From positions 1,860,992-1,924,991 of the forward strand of contig NZ_CP132333.1 in NCBI RefSeq assembly GCF_030758935.1: DNA of 64,000 nucleotides, written 5' to 3'. Position 1 is the first letter of the stretch. Every line of letters starts with the position of its first letter. This document shows, piece by piece, positions 39,918 through 49,549 of this stretch. The stretch is from Geothrix sp. PMB-07 (GTDB lineage: Bacteria; Acidobacteriota; Holophagae; Holophagales; Holophagaceae). The notes beneath the pieces are model-generated. The model had not been told where the DNA came from, made no database searches, and was given only the letters and a program-made list of their open reading frames with translations. The translations under genes were made by a program, and so were the position numbers.

Positions 39918-41108
39918 ATGGCTGGCGCCTACGCCACCTTCACCCACCTCACCGACTACATGGGCTTCGAGGGTCTGCTGACCGACGAAGAACGCATGAT
40001 CCGCGAGTCGGCCCGCAAGTTCGTCAATGCCGAGGTGCTGCCCATCATCGAGCAGCACGCCCAGGCGCAGACCTTTCCCAAGCAGCTCATTCCGATGATG
40101 GGCGAGCTGGGCTTCTACGGTCCCTCGCTGCCCGAGGAATACGGCTGCATGGGCGTCTCCAACGTGGCCTACGGCCTGCTGATGTACGAGCTGGAGCGCG
40201 GCGATTCGGGCCTGCGTTCCTTCGCCTCCGTGCAAGGCAGTCTGGTGATGTATCCCATCTATGCCTATGGCAGCGAGGAGCAGCGCAAATACTGGCTGCC
40301 CAAGCTGGCCACCGGCGAGAAGGTGGGCTGCTTCGGCCTCACCGAGCCCGACTTCGGTTCCAACCCGGGCGGCATGCTCACCAAGGCCGTGAAGGAACCC
40401 GGAGGCAAGTGGCGCCTCAACGGCACCAAGATGTGGATCACCAACGGCACCGTGGCGGATGTGGCCGTGGTGTGGGCCCAGACCGAAGAGGGCATCCGCG
40501 GCTTCCTGGTGGAGAAGGGCACGCCGGGCTTCAGCGCCCCCGAGATGAAGGGCAAGTGGAGCCTGCGCGCCTCCACCACCTCCGAGCTGGTGCTGGAGGA
40601 TGTCATCGTCGACGAGGCCAAGTCCCTGCTGCCCAATGTGAAAGGCCTGAAGGGCCCCCTGGGTTGTCTCACACAGGCCCGCTACGGCATCGCCTGGGGC
40701 GCCCTCGGCGCTGCCGACGCATGCTACCAGTGCGCGCTCGACTACGCCAAGAGCCGCATCCAGTTCGACAAGCCCATCGCCAGCTACCAGCTGCAGCAGG
40801 AGAAGCTGGCCTGGATGGTCACCGAGCTCACCAAGGGCCAGCTGCTGGTGTACCAGCTGGGGCGCCTGAAGGATGCCAAGACCTACACCACGGCCCAGGT
40901 CTCCATGGCCAAGATGAACAACGTGAACGTGGCCCTCGAGATCTGCCGCAAGGCCCGCACCATCCTGGGCGCCAACGGCATCCTCGACGAGTACCCGGTC
41001 ATGCGCCACATGGCGAACCTTGAGAGCGTCTACACCTACGAGGGGACGCACGACATGCACACCCTTATCATCGGCCAGGAGGTCACTGGGATCCCCGCCT
41101 ATCGCTGA
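39918..41108 (+). CDS. Acyl-CoA dehydrogenase, glutaryl-CoA dehydrogenase-like
   Basis: A 396-residue flavoenzyme. LTDEERMIRESARKFVN, the FAD-contact GCFGLTEPDFGSNPGGM, WITNGTVADVAVVW and the C-terminal YEGTHDMHTLIIGQEVTG follow the glutaryl-CoA dehydrogenase pattern, with the catalytic Glu in YEGTHD. It would oxidise and decarboxylate glutaryl-CoA in lysine/tryptophan breakdown. ATG 39918 has CAGGAGG upstream; the longer frame has no site. Electron-transfer flavoprotein genes are not nearby. Confidence 0.9.
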   Translation: MAGAYATFTHLTDYMGFEGLLTDEERMIRESARKFVNAEVLPIIEQHAQAQTFPKQLIPMMGELGFYGPSLPEEYGCMGVSNVAYGLLMYELERGDSGLRSFASVQGSLVMYPIYAYGSEEQRKYWLPKLATGEKVGCFGLTEPDFGSNPGGMLTKAVKEPGGKWRLNGTKMWITNGTVADVAVVWAQTEEGIRGFLVEKGTPGFSAPEMKGKWSLRASTTSELVLEDVIVDEAKSLLPNVKGLKGPLGCLTQARYGIAWGALGAADACYQCALDYAKSRIQFDKPIASYQLQQEKLAWMVTELTKGQLLVYQLGRLKDAKTYTTAQVSMAKMNNVNVALEICRKARTILGANGILDEYPVMRHMANLESVYTYEGTHDMHTLIIGQEVTGIPAYR

Positions 41109-41136
41109 TTCGGGTGGCAGTCGTCCACCCCCAACC

Positions 41137-41162
41137 ATCGGGCCCGCCTTGGCGGGCCCGAT
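41137..41162. terminator. Terminator after acyl-CoA dehydrogenase gene
   Basis: A perfect 12-bp inverted repeat ATCGGGCCCGCC/GGCGGGCCCGAT with a TT centre, 28 bp after the stop. No T run. Confidence 0.65.
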
Positions 41163-41186
41163 GCGATCATGCCTCCAGGAGTGTGT

Positions 41187-41939
41187 GTGAAATACCTCTT
41201 CTGGACATGGGGATCGGTCTTGTTGCTCGCGGCACTTGTCCGCTGCGGCCGGGAACCTGTCAGGGTGCGCCGCCTGCCCATGCGCATGCTCTGGGCATGG
41301 GAGTCGCCCCAGGATCTGCGCTTCCTGCACCAAGGCGAGGGCGTGGCCTTCCTGGCTGGAGAGCTCCGCCTGGAAGGCAGCAGCACCCGCTGGGTACCGC
41401 GACGGAATCCCCTCTGGGTGAATCCGGGCACCGTGCTATTGGCTGTCCTCCGGGTGGAGTCCCGGGCAGCCCAGTTGACCGAAGCGCAATCCCAGGCCCT
41501 GATCGAGCGGGCCTCCGGTCTCCTTTCCCTGCCGCAAGTGCGAGGTCTCCAGATCGATTTCGATGCCCGCGACTCCGAGCGGGCCTTCTACGTTAGGGCG
41601 TTGAAGGGCCTGCGTTCGCGCCTGCCCGAGGCGACGCCCCTCTCCATCACGGCCTTGGCCTCCTGGTGTCTGGAGGATGATTGGCTGTCCCAGGCGGGGC
41701 TGTCTGGCGTGGTGGACGAGGCCGTTCCCATGTTCTTCCGTATGGGCAATGAGGCTGGCTCCATTCGTCGGCGCCTGGGGCAGGGAGTACGCTTCCGCGA
41801 GCCCCTGTCGCGATTCAGTGCGGGAATCTCCACCGATGAGCCCCTACCGCGGCTTTCACGAGGCCGCCGCGTTTATGCTTTTCATCCAGGCCGCTGGACG
41901 GCCGAGGCTTGGGCTCAGATTTCAAGGGAGTTGCCATGA
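41187..41939 (+). CDS. DUF3142-like secreted protein
   Basis: 250 residues. A hydrophobic N terminus (MKYLFWTWGSVLLLAALVRC) could be a lipoprotein signal. The body (MRMLWAWESPQDLRFL, VRGLQIDFDARDSERAFYVR, LSITALASWCLEDDWL, VDEAVPMFFRMG) has the TIM-barrel-like strands of DUF3142 proteins, which resemble glycoside hydrolases; no catalytic proof. GTG 41187 has AGGAG 6 bp upstream. Its stop overlaps the next start. Confidence 0.7.
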   Translation: MKYLFWTWGSVLLLAALVRCGREPVRVRRLPMRMLWAWESPQDLRFLHQGEGVAFLAGELRLEGSSTRWVPRRNPLWVNPGTVLLAVLRVESRAAQLTEAQSQALIERASGLLSLPQVRGLQIDFDARDSERAFYVRALKGLRSRLPEATPLSITALASWCLEDDWLSQAGLSGVVDEAVPMFFRMGNEAGSIRRRLGQGVRFREPLSRFSAGISTDEPLPRLSRGRRVYAFHPGRWTAEAWAQISRELP

Positions 41940-44080
41940 TGCGCCGGTTGGGTTCCATCCTCTGCCTGCTCGTGTTGTTCACGGTGGCCAAGCCCTGTGG
42001 GCCCTTCGTTCCCACCTTCAACCTGGTGGTGATGCGGGTGCCCGATGGGGATCGCGCCGATTGGGTGGCCGGGCGGCTGGGGCTGCTGCAACCCATGCTG
42101 CCCACCGCCGATCTGGTGGTGGCCTGGCGCTGGCTTGCAGGGGTGGGGTTGAATGCGGAGGAACAGAAGGCCATTCTGCCTCCAATGGCTGCCGCCCAGA
42201 TCAGCGGGGCTGAGGCCTGGAAACAGGCTGTCATGGCGGCCGGCGCCCCGCTGGTGGAGCCGAAGTTGAGCCGGGTGGGAGCGCAGTACCAGGACCAACC
42301 GGTGATCGGTGATCACGCGCTGGTCCTCGCCGCCCGCACGCTGGAGGAGCACCTTAAACGCTATGGGAAGGGCAGTGTCCCTGTTCAAAGTTGGCTGACG
42401 GCCCAGCAGCAGGTGTTCACGTGGACCCTTCCGGCGGCGGCGGATCCCTCGCTGCCCCTGCGCATTCGCCAGGACCGCGATTATCAAATGGCGGCGGCGC
42501 AGTTCTACCAGGAGGACTACGTGGCGGCGTTGGCCTCCTTTGAAAAGGTGGCCGCCGATCCCGCCAACCCCTGGCGCGGATGGGCCAAGTTCGTCATGGC
42601 CCGGATCTTCGCCAAGGTCGGTTCCGTGGCCGGGTCGGACATGGACGGGGAACGGGCGCTGGTCCTGCTGTCGCAGATCCAGTCAGAGCCAGCCCTGGCC
42701 GAGATCCACGCCGACGCCGCGGCCCTGGAGAACTACATCCGGTACATCGTGGATGCTCCCGCCTTCTACGCCCGGCTCATCAAGCACCTGGAAGCCAAGG
42801 GGCGGGGCGCTGCGCTGGTTCAGGACATGGAGGATCTGCGGTGGCTGCGGGTTCTGGAACCCTGGACCGAGGGCTTGAAGGAAGTCGAACCGGATGGGGT
42901 TCATGCCTGGATCGACCTGATCCAGAAGGAGGACGCAGAGGCCGCCATGGAGGCCTACGATGCCGCGCCGGACCTGCCCCACCTGGTGGCCGTGATGCTC
43001 TCGCTTCGGCCGGACCATCCGCGGGTGGAAGCCTTCTTGAAACTCGCGCAGCAGGCGAGTGCCAGGCCTGGACCAGCCTACGCGACCCTGGTCAGCCACC
43101 GCCTGCGGATCCTCTGCGCCCAGAGGCGCATGAAGGCCGCCGAAGCCTTGGCCACAGAAGCGCTGGCCCAACCCGGCGCTGCGAAATGGCCCTCGGCCTT
43201 CAACCTCTGGTCCCAGGTGAAGCTGGCCCAAGCAGCTGATCTGAATGCCTTCGCCGCCCAGTTGGGTCGGCGCCTCGCCTCCGTGGATGATGGCGAGTGG
43301 AGCCCCTGGAGCGAGCATCCGGATGAGGATCCGAAAGATCGCCGCCTTCTGAAAGCCCTGGATCCGGCGGCGGTGGCCTTGCTGAACCAGCGGATGCCCC
43401 TGCGCCTCTGGGAGGGGATCCTGGATGCACCCGCCTTTCCGCAGGAGTTGAAACCTGAGTGGCTCGAGGCGGTTTGGACCCGCGCGGCCATCCTGGGGCG
43501 CGAGGATGTCATGGCTCGCCGGGCGCCCGAACTGGCCAAGGCGCGGCCCGCCCTGGCCAAGGATCTGGCAGCCTGGAGCGGCGAAACGGACGCAGCCCGC
43601 AGGAGGGGCCTGGCTTTTCTCCTGATCTGGGATCACCGCCTCTGGCCCCAGCTTCTCAGCTATCGAGAAGAGGCCTTCCAATACGGCACCCTCTATGCCC
43701 GTTGGCAGGGGCCTCCGGAGGCCAGCAAGGAGACGGAGGCGGGCCGGAAGGGCGATGCCGAGGCTCCTCCCCGGGGCCTCACTGGCTATGCTTTGACGCT
43801 GTCGCCGACCTTCTTGGATGCCGCCGCGGATCGCGAGGGTGTGGCTGAAGCGGCGCAGGTACCTGCACCCCTCACCTGGTTTTGCGATCAGGCCCTGGCT
43901 TTGGCCCAGGCCCGACCCAAGGATCCGCTGGCCCCTGGGGCCCTCTCGAAGGCCGTGCGGGCGTCCAGGAACGCGAACCGAGATGCCCGCAGTGCGGGCC
44001 TGGTGCTGAGGGCCTTCCGGCTATTGCACAAGGACTACGAAGGCACTGCCGCCGCCAAGGAGGCCAGCGTCTACCACTGA
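41936..44080 (+). CDS. Large secreted helical-repeat protein
   Basis: A 714-residue protein beginning MMRRLGSILCLLVLFTVAKPCGPF: a signal peptide, and the cysteine could be a lipobox although VAKPC is atypical. The mature chain is almost all helical, with TPR/SEL1-like segments (AAAQFYQEDYVAALASFEKV, AKFVMARIFAKVGSVAGSDM). No enzymatic motif. The ATG overlaps the DUF3142-like stop (ATGA), so the two are coupled and may act together in the envelope. Confidence 0.7.
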   Translation: MMRRLGSILCLLVLFTVAKPCGPFVPTFNLVVMRVPDGDRADWVAGRLGLLQPMLPTADLVVAWRWLAGVGLNAEEQKAILPPMAAAQISGAEAWKQAVMAAGAPLVEPKLSRVGAQYQDQPVIGDHALVLAARTLEEHLKRYGKGSVPVQSWLTAQQQVFTWTLPAAADPSLPLRIRQDRDYQMAAAQFYQEDYVAALASFEKVAADPANPWRGWAKFVMARIFAKVGSVAGSDMDGERALVLLSQIQSEPALAEIHADAAALENYIRYIVDAPAFYARLIKHLEAKGRGAALVQDMEDLRWLRVLEPWTEGLKEVEPDGVHAWIDLIQKEDAEAAMEAYDAAPDLPHLVAVMLSLRPDHPRVEAFLKLAQQASARPGPAYATLVSHRLRILCAQRRMKAAEALATEALAQPGAAKWPSAFNLWSQVKLAQAADLNAFAAQLGRRLASVDDGEWSPWSEHPDEDPKDRRLLKALDPAAVALLNQRMPLRLWEGILDAPAFPQELKPEWLEAVWTRAAILGREDVMARRAPELAKARPALAKDLAAWSGETDAARRRGLAFLLIWDHRLWPQLLSYREEAFQYGTLYARWQGPPEASKETEAGRKGDAEAPPRGLTGYALTLSPTFLDAAADREGVAEAAQVPAPLTWFCDQALALAQARPKDPLAPGALSKAVRASRNANRDARSAGLVLRAFRLLHKDYEGTAAAKEASVYH

Positions 44081-44105
44081 GCTTCGCGGGACAAACGGGG
44101 CGGGC

Positions 44106-44531
44106 CTACTTGGCCTGCTCCGTGCGCACCACCAGCACATCGCAGGGGGCCAGCCGCACCACGCGGGCGGCCGTGCTGCCGAACAGCAGCCGCTCCAGGG
44201 TAGAGTGCCCCACCTGGGCCACCACCAGCAGGGTGTCGGGGTCGGCTTCAGAGACCAGTTCCTCGGCGGGGCCGCCCCATTTCACGAGGGCGGTGGCGCC
44301 GGGATAGGGGCTGACCCAGTTCTCCAGTTGCTCGCGAGCATGATCCTCCATGGCGTGCAGCCAAGCAGGGTCGGGCAGAGCGATCTGGGCCTCCGGCAGC
44401 ATGGGTGCTGGAGATTGCAGCACGTGCATGGCCACCAGGGGCACCCCAAGACGGGTGGCCCAACTGCCTGCACGTTCCAGGGCCTGCTTTGAAGCCTCAG
44501 AAAAATCCACACCTGCCAGCACACGCTTCAT
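44106..44531 (-). CDS. Universal stress protein family
   Basis: A 141-residue single UspA domain: KRVLAGVDFSEASKQALERA at the N terminus, PLVAMHVLQSP, and the nucleotide-binding stretch VGHSTLERLLFGSTAARVVR, close to the ATP-binding G-x2-G-x9-G-S/T type. GGAGG lies 8 bp before ATG 44531. Divergent from the first pirin gene. Confidence 0.88.
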   Translation of the reverse strand: MKRVLAGVDFSEASKQALERAGSWATRLGVPLVAMHVLQSPAPMLPEAQIALPDPAWLHAMEDHAREQLENWVSPYPGATALVKWGGPAEELVSEADPDTLLVVAQVGHSTLERLLFGSTAARVVRLAPCDVLVVRTEQAK

Positions 44532-44652
44532 CACGGCGACCTCCGCTCGGGTACCCAAAGATAAGTCCATGGTCCTCAATGAGCCTGGGAAAAGTTCAAG
44601 ATTGGGGGTTGAAATAGAAGTTGTAACACCTAAAATGAAACCGGGAGGCACC

Positions 44653-45351
44653 ATGATCACGCTTCGACCCGCTGGTTCCCGAGGCCATTTTGATTTCGGC
44701 TGGCTGGATACCCATCACACCTTCTCCTTTGGCGAGTACTACGACCCAGCCCATGAACAGTTCCATGCGCTCCGCGTGCTGAACGAGGACCGGGTGCGGC
44801 CCGGTAAGGGCTTCGGCACCCATGGCCACCGGGACATGGAGATCCTCACCTGGGTGCTCTCCGGCGCACTGGAGCACCGCGACAGCCTGGGCACCCACGG
44901 CGTCATCCGGCCTGGCGAAGCCCAGGTGATGAGCGCAGGTACCGGCATCCGCCACAGCGAGTTCAACGCTTCGGACACAGAGCCTGTGCACTTCCTCCAG
45001 ATCTGGATGCTGCCTGAACGGGCCGGCCTTGCCCCGCGCTACGACCAGAAGGCTTTTCAGGACGAGGACCTTCGCAATGCCTTCCGCCTCATCGCCAGCC
45101 GAGAGGGAGCGGATGGGGCGGTGCAGGTCTTCCAGGATGTGAAGGTCTACGTGGCGCGGCTGGATCCCGGTCATGAGACGCAGGCCCCTTTACCGCCGGG
45201 GCGCGCCGGATTCATGCAGGTGGCCTCCGGAGCCCTCACTTTGAATGGACAGGCCATGGCTGCGGGGGATGGCGCCCGGGTGGAGGAAGAATCAGCTCCC
45301 GTCATTCGGGCCACCTCCCCCGCTGAAGTCCTCTTCTTCGACCTTGTCTGA
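44653..45351 (+). CDS. Pirin family protein
   Basis: A 232-residue bicupin (YhaK/pirin type). The metal ligands are in FGTHGHRDMEILTWVL and GTGIRHSEFNAS; the opening HFDFGWLDTHHTFSFGEYYD is characteristic. Family members include quercetinases and redox sensors; substrate unknown. GGGAGG precedes ATG 44653. A second pirin follows 22 bp downstream. Confidence 0.9.
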   Translation: MITLRPAGSRGHFDFGWLDTHHTFSFGEYYDPAHEQFHALRVLNEDRVRPGKGFGTHGHRDMEILTWVLSGALEHRDSLGTHGVIRPGEAQVMSAGTGIRHSEFNASDTEPVHFLQIWMLPERAGLAPRYDQKAFQDEDLRNAFRLIASREGADGAVQVFQDVKVYVARLDPGHETQAPLPPGRAGFMQVASGALTLNGQAMAAGDGARVEEESAPVIRATSPAEVLFFDLV

Positions 45352-45373
45352 TCCCTGTTTCCCGGGAGTTTCC

Positions 45374-46240
45374 ATGCGCTTCAAACCCGTTGTGTCCCTC
45401 GTCCCCGGCCAGCCCACCCAGGATGGCAACCGCGTGCCCCTCACCCGTCTGGTGCCAGGTCAGGGCCAGCGCGGTGACGCGGCCTTCCGCGCCATGGACC
45501 CTTTCCTGCTCATGGACCATTTCGGCCCCATGGTGCTGCCCCCGGGCACGGATGCGGGCTTCCCGCCCCATCCGCACAAGGGCTTCCAGACGCTCACCTA
45601 CTTGATCCAGGGGGCTTTCCGCCATCGCGACAGCACGGGCGGTTCGGGGCTGCTGCGGCCCGGCGGTGCCCAGCTCATGAATGCTGGTTCAGGCATCGTC
45701 CACGAGGAGATGCCGGTGCCTGAGCATCTGGAAACCGGTGGTGCCATCGAGGGCGTGCAGCTCTGGATCAACCTGCCCAAGGCCCACAAGGGGTCGGCGC
45801 CCGGCTATACGGACCTGCAGCCGGACTCGATGCCGTGGCAGGCCCTGCGAGGGGGACGCATCCGCGTCCTCGCCGGCCGTTGGGCTGGCATCACCGGCCC
45901 CACCCAAACTCCTGCCCAGATTGCCTACGCGCACCTCGAACTGGAACCCGGTGCGCGATTCGAGCACGTCATACCCGCAGGCTGGCTCACGGCAGTGGTG
46001 CCTCTGCACGGGGCGGTGAGGGTGGAGGGGACTGCCGTGGCGGCGGATACGGTGGCGCTGCTGGGCGAGGGCGAAGCCCTTGCCGTGGAGGCTTCGGAAC
46101 CCGCCAGCCTCATGCTGCTCGCGGGACAGCCGCTGGGCGAACCCATCGCCCACTATGGCCCTTTCGTGATGAACACCCGGGCTGAAATCGAGCAGGCGAT
46201 CCTCGATTACCAGCAGGGCCGCATGGGCCATCTGGATTGA
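45374..46240 (+). CDS. Pirin family protein
   Basis: A 288-residue pirin. MDPFLLMDHFGPM, FPPHPHKGFQTLTYLIQGAF and GSGIVHEEMP are the family signatures, with His ligands of the N-terminal cupin; the C-terminal half is the second cupin plus VMNTRAEIEQAILDYQQGRM, the usual pirin end. Tandem with the preceding, more divergent pirin, so likely an operon. Confidence 0.93.
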   Translation: MRFKPVVSLVPGQPTQDGNRVPLTRLVPGQGQRGDAAFRAMDPFLLMDHFGPMVLPPGTDAGFPPHPHKGFQTLTYLIQGAFRHRDSTGGSGLLRPGGAQLMNAGSGIVHEEMPVPEHLETGGAIEGVQLWINLPKAHKGSAPGYTDLQPDSMPWQALRGGRIRVLAGRWAGITGPTQTPAQIAYAHLELEPGARFEHVIPAGWLTAVVPLHGAVRVEGTAVAADTVALLGEGEALAVEASEPASLMLLAGQPLGEPIAHYGPFVMNTRAEIEQAILDYQQGRMGHLD

Positions 46241-46298
46241 ATTTCAGCCACGGTCCGGTCTGCCGATGGGATAATGAAACCCACCCTCGGTGCACAAC

Positions 46299-47873
46299 AT
46301 GTCCCACCCCTCAAGCGGCCTTCCCGCGGACGGCGCGGATCCTACCGGCGCGTCCCAACTGACGCAGGATCTCGTCGTCCTCGAGCGGGTGATTGGCCGT
46401 TCCGCCGCTGGGGCCGCCCGTACGTCGGTGCGGGTGCAGGCCCTGGCGCGGGACATCGATCAGATCTTGTCCAGCACTCGGGACATCCAGCAGACGCTGG
46501 AGGGCCTGGGGGAGAACATCTCCGAATCTGCCGCAGCGGCAGAAGAAGGGGCTGAATCCACCCGGCGCATGGCGGACCTCACCCTTCAGGGACGCCAAGA
46601 AAGCGACCAGGCCGTGGCCACCGTGCGCCAGTTGCAACAGCAGACCCAGATCACTTCGGAGCGGCTGGAATCCCTCATGGGGCACATCCTCAAGGTGAAT
46701 GAGGTGTCCCAGGTGATCGGGGAGATCGCTGACCGAACGGGTCTGCTGAGCCTCAATGCCGCCATCGAGGCGGCCCACGCCGGGGCCGCTGGGCGCGGTT
46801 TCGCCGTCGTGGCGGAAGAGGTGCGGAAGCTGGCCGATCGCACGTCCAAGCAGACCGAGGAAATCGGCGCCCTGCTGGAAGCCATCCGCAAAGACCTGGA
46901 ACCCGCGCGGGAGGCCATGGGGCAGAGCCTCACCTTGGCCTCGGAAACGCGCACCCAGGTGGAGGCGGTGGAGCAGCGCTTCACCGGCATCGCCGACCTG
47001 GCGGAATCCACCGCAGGCAACGTCTCCAGCATCGCCCGCACCTCGGCGCAGGAACACCTCGCCGCCAAGACGCTGGTGGATGCCTCCGGAAAATTGCTTG
47101 AATCCACAGACACCCTCAAGGCTGGGGCCGATGCCGTGGCCCAGGATGCCTTCCGCCTGTCCTACCTCTCCGAGGAAGGCCATCGCCATCTGGCAGGCTA
47201 CGATACGGGTTCACTTTTCCACCGGGCCCTGCGGTTGTCACAGGACCTGGCGCTCACAGGGGCGTCCATTCTCGAAGCGCCGCTGGCGGAGGGACGGCTT
47301 CGCGAGGCCGATCTCCTGGCCCTGGACTACCGTGAAATCCGGGGGGCGGAGATCCAGAGCCTCTCGCGGTTCTTCAACGTGCTGCGGGTGCCCCCGGAGG
47401 GTTTCACGCCGCCCAAGTACCGCACGGCCTACGATGCCCTGGTGGAGCGCCCGCTGCAGGAGGCCTTTGACCGCATCCTGGACCAGGAACCTCGCCTCAC
47501 CTTCGCTCTGCTCATCGACCTCAACAGCTACGCGCCCTCCCACAACAAGCGCTTCTCCCAGGATTGGACGGGCCAGGCGGATAAGGATCTGGCGGGCAAC
47601 CGCGTGAAGCGCTTCTTCACGGACAACCGCGTGTTGGTGCGCGGCGCGCGCCACGGGCTGGGCGAGGCCGCCGAGGCGCTGCCGGACCGGGCCAGTCGCG
47701 CCGATTTCCAGCGGGTGGCCAGCCTTCAGCAGAGCTCGGCCAATCCCCAGGATTTCCTGGTGCAGACCTACGCCCGCGACACCGGCGCCATCATCACGGT
47801 CCTCACCCTGCCCCTGCATGTGTGCGGCCAGCGCTGGGGCGCCACCCTGCTGGGTTGGTCGAGTGAGGACTGA
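46299..47873 (+). CDS. Soluble methyl-accepting chemotaxis-like protein
   Basis: About 524 residues with no membrane segment. The signalling hairpin tip is at about 140-175 ([20 protein letters not shown], then [18 protein letters not shown]). The C-terminal 200 residues form a separate domain ([40 protein letters not shown]) like that found at the C terminus of other cytoplasmic chemoreceptors, so the sensor lies after the signalling part. GTG 46290 is an alternative start; neither has a clear ribosome site. No che genes are near. Confidence 0.85.
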   Translation: MSHPSSGLPADGADPTGASQLTQDLVVLERVIGRSAAGAARTSVRVQALARDIDQILSSTRDIQQTLEGLGENISESAAAAEEGAESTRRMADLTLQGRQESDQAVATVRQLQQQTQITSERLESLMGHILKVNEVSQVIGEIADRTGLLSLNAAIEAAHAGAAGRGFAVVAEEVRKLADRTSKQTEEIGALLEAIRKDLEPAREAMGQSLTLASETRTQVEAVEQRFTGIADLAESTAGNVSSIARTSAQEHLAAKTLVDASGKLLESTDTLKAGADAVAQDAFRLSYLSEEGHRHLAGYDTGSLFHRALRLSQDLALTGASILEAPLAEGRLREADLLALDYREIRGAEIQSLSRFFNVLRVPPEGFTPPKYRTAYDALVERPLQEAFDRILDQEPRLTFALLIDLNSYAPSHNKRFSQDWTGQADKDLAGNRVKRFFTDNRVLVRGARHGLGEAAEALPDRASRADFQRVASLQQSSANPQDFLVQTYARDTGAIITVLTLPLHVCGQRWGATLLGWSSED

Positions 47874-47897
47874 TACCGTTTGCCTTCAATCGAAAGA

Positions 47898-48083
47898 ATC
47901 CACCACGGAGGCGCGGAGCATGGGCACACAGGAGGCGGCGGAGCCAGATGCCCGCGAAGGGATCTGGATCCGCCGCCTCCTGTGGCTTCCGGCTTTGCCG
48001 GAAGCGGCCTTTGGCCTGCCCGTGACGGAGGAGCACTGAGGCCTCCGTGCCACCTCAGTGGGCTCAGTGTTTCCGTGGTGGAT
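47898..48083. repeat. 186-bp inverted-repeat element (MITE-like)
   Basis: Perfect 12-bp ends ATCCACCACGGA (47898-47909) and TCCGTGGTGGAT (48072-48083). Inside are a 13-bp stem AGGAGGCGGCGGA/TCCGCCGCCTCCT (47930-47981) with a nested CCAGAT/ATCTGG, and GCTTCCGGC-ttt-GCCGGAAGC (47985-48005). No coding frame. It fills the gap between convergent chemoreceptor and rarA genes and may act as their terminator. Confidence 0.7.
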
Positions 48084-48117
48084 CTTTATTGATGATGGCG
48101 ACTTGGTAGGAGGGGCT

Positions 48118-49506
48118 TCAGATGGGCTTGGCCTCGAGCTTCCGTTCCAGGGTGTAGCTTCCCAGGGCCAGCTTGCCGAGGGCGCGCGCCAGGGCCTCCC
48201 GGCTGCAGGCCAGCTCGGTGCTCCAGGCCTCCAGGGGCAGCTCGCCGCCCTCGGGGTGGGCCTCAGTCCAGGTTTGCCAGAGCAAGGCCAGGGCGGCCGC
48301 ATCCGGTTCCTGGCGATCCCGCCAGCTGCGCTCCTGGGGGCGTCTGGGTTCATAGAAGGCGGTGCCCTTCAGCTTGTCGGGGAGGAAGGTCTGCTCCCGG
48401 TCGTAGTCGTCGTGGGAGTAGTGGTAGCCCGCGCCGCGCCCGGCCTTGCGCGCGGTCGACGTATGGGCGTCGCGGATGGCTTCGGGAATGGGTGCGTCGT
48501 CCGCAGCCAGGGCGGCGTCCACAGCCAGGACGGTGGCATTGCTCTTGGCGGCATTGGCCACGTAGATGATCGCCTGGGCCAGGGGAATGCGGGCCTCGGG
48601 CCAGCCGATCTGCTCCACCGCGCGGCTGGCGGCCTCGGCGAGGATGAAGGCCTGGGGATCGGCGTTGCCCACATCCTCCGCGGCACAGACCATGAGCCGC
48701 CGGGCGATGAAGCGGGGATCCTCACCGCCACGGATCATGCGGCTCAGGTAGTAGAGGGCGGCATCGGCATCAGAGCCGCGCAGGCTCTTCTGAAAAGCGG
48801 AGGCCAGGTCGTAGTGGCCATCGGCGCGGTCGAACATCATGCGGCCACCCAGGGCGCCCTGGAGGGATTCCAGATCGGGATCAGGCATCTCCATCCAGGT
48901 TTCCAGGCCCGAGAGCGCCGAGCGCAGATCACCGCCGGCCCAGTGGGACAGCCACTCGAAGACCTCCGAAGGTTCTGGCTGGTTGGCCCGTTCCTTCGCC
49001 CAGGCCCGCTTCAGCACCTGCTGGATGTGGACCGGTTCCAACGCCTTCAGCGCGATGAGCTGGCACCGGCTGCGCAACGCCGGGTTCAGGTAGAAGGCCG
49101 GATTCTCCGTCGTGGCGCCGATGAGCACGGCCTCGCCGCGTTCCAGGAAGGGCAGCAAAATATCCTGTTGCGCCCGGTTGAAGCGGTGGATCTCATCCAG
49201 GAACACCACAGGCGGCACGCTGCGGAACAGGGGCATCTCACGGCTGTCTGCCAGGAATTTCTTCAGCTCCGCGGCGCTGCCGCTGACGCCGGAGAACTCC
49301 ATGAAGCCATGGCCCGTGGCTTCGGCCAGGATGCGGGCCAGGGTGGTTTTCCCCGTGCCGGGCGGACCCCACATCACCATGGACGGCAGCCGCCCGCCCG
49401 CGGTGAGCCGTGTCAGGGCCCCCTTCGGCCCCAGCAGGTGGGACTGGCCCACCACCTCGTCGAGGGTGGCCGGGCGCAGGCGTTCGGGGAGGGGAACGTG
49501 GGACAT
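48118..49506 (-). CDS. rarA: Replication-associated recombination protein A (RarA/MgsA)
   Basis: A 462-residue AAA+ ATPase related to DnaX clamp-loader subunits that acts at stalled forks. LRPATLDEVVGQSHLLGPKG, Walker A WGPPGTGKTTLARIL, Walker B VVFLDEIHRFNRAQQD, sensor 1 GATTENPAFYLNPALRSRC and the C-terminal MgsA domain (EDVGNADPQAFILAEAASRA; AIIYVANAAKSNAT) are all present. Normal length. Confidence 0.95.
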   Translation of the reverse strand: MSHVPLPERLRPATLDEVVGQSHLLGPKGALTRLTAGGRLPSMVMWGPPGTGKTTLARILAEATGHGFMEFSGVSGSAAELKKFLADSREMPLFRSVPPVVFLDEIHRFNRAQQDILLPFLERGEAVLIGATTENPAFYLNPALRSRCQLIALKALEPVHIQQVLKRAWAKERANQPEPSEVFEWLSHWAGGDLRSALSGLETWMEMPDPDLESLQGALGGRMMFDRADGHYDLASAFQKSLRGSDADAALYYLSRMIRGGEDPRFIARRLMVCAAEDVGNADPQAFILAEAASRAVEQIGWPEARIPLAQAIIYVANAAKSNATVLAVDAALAADDAPIPEAIRDAHTSTARKAGRGAGYHYSHDDYDREQTFLPDKLKGTAFYEPRRPQERSWRDRQEPDAAALALLWQTWTEAHPEGGELPLEAWSTELACSREALARALGKLALGSYTLERKLEAKPI

Positions 49507-49549
49507 GGCGATCTCCAGCCTATCAGCCCAGCTGTGCTAGGCTCCCCGC

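Noticed and set aside
39879-41333. 484-codon open frame opposite the acyl-CoA dehydrogenase gene
   Set aside because: Shadow frame with no motif; the forward gene is intact.
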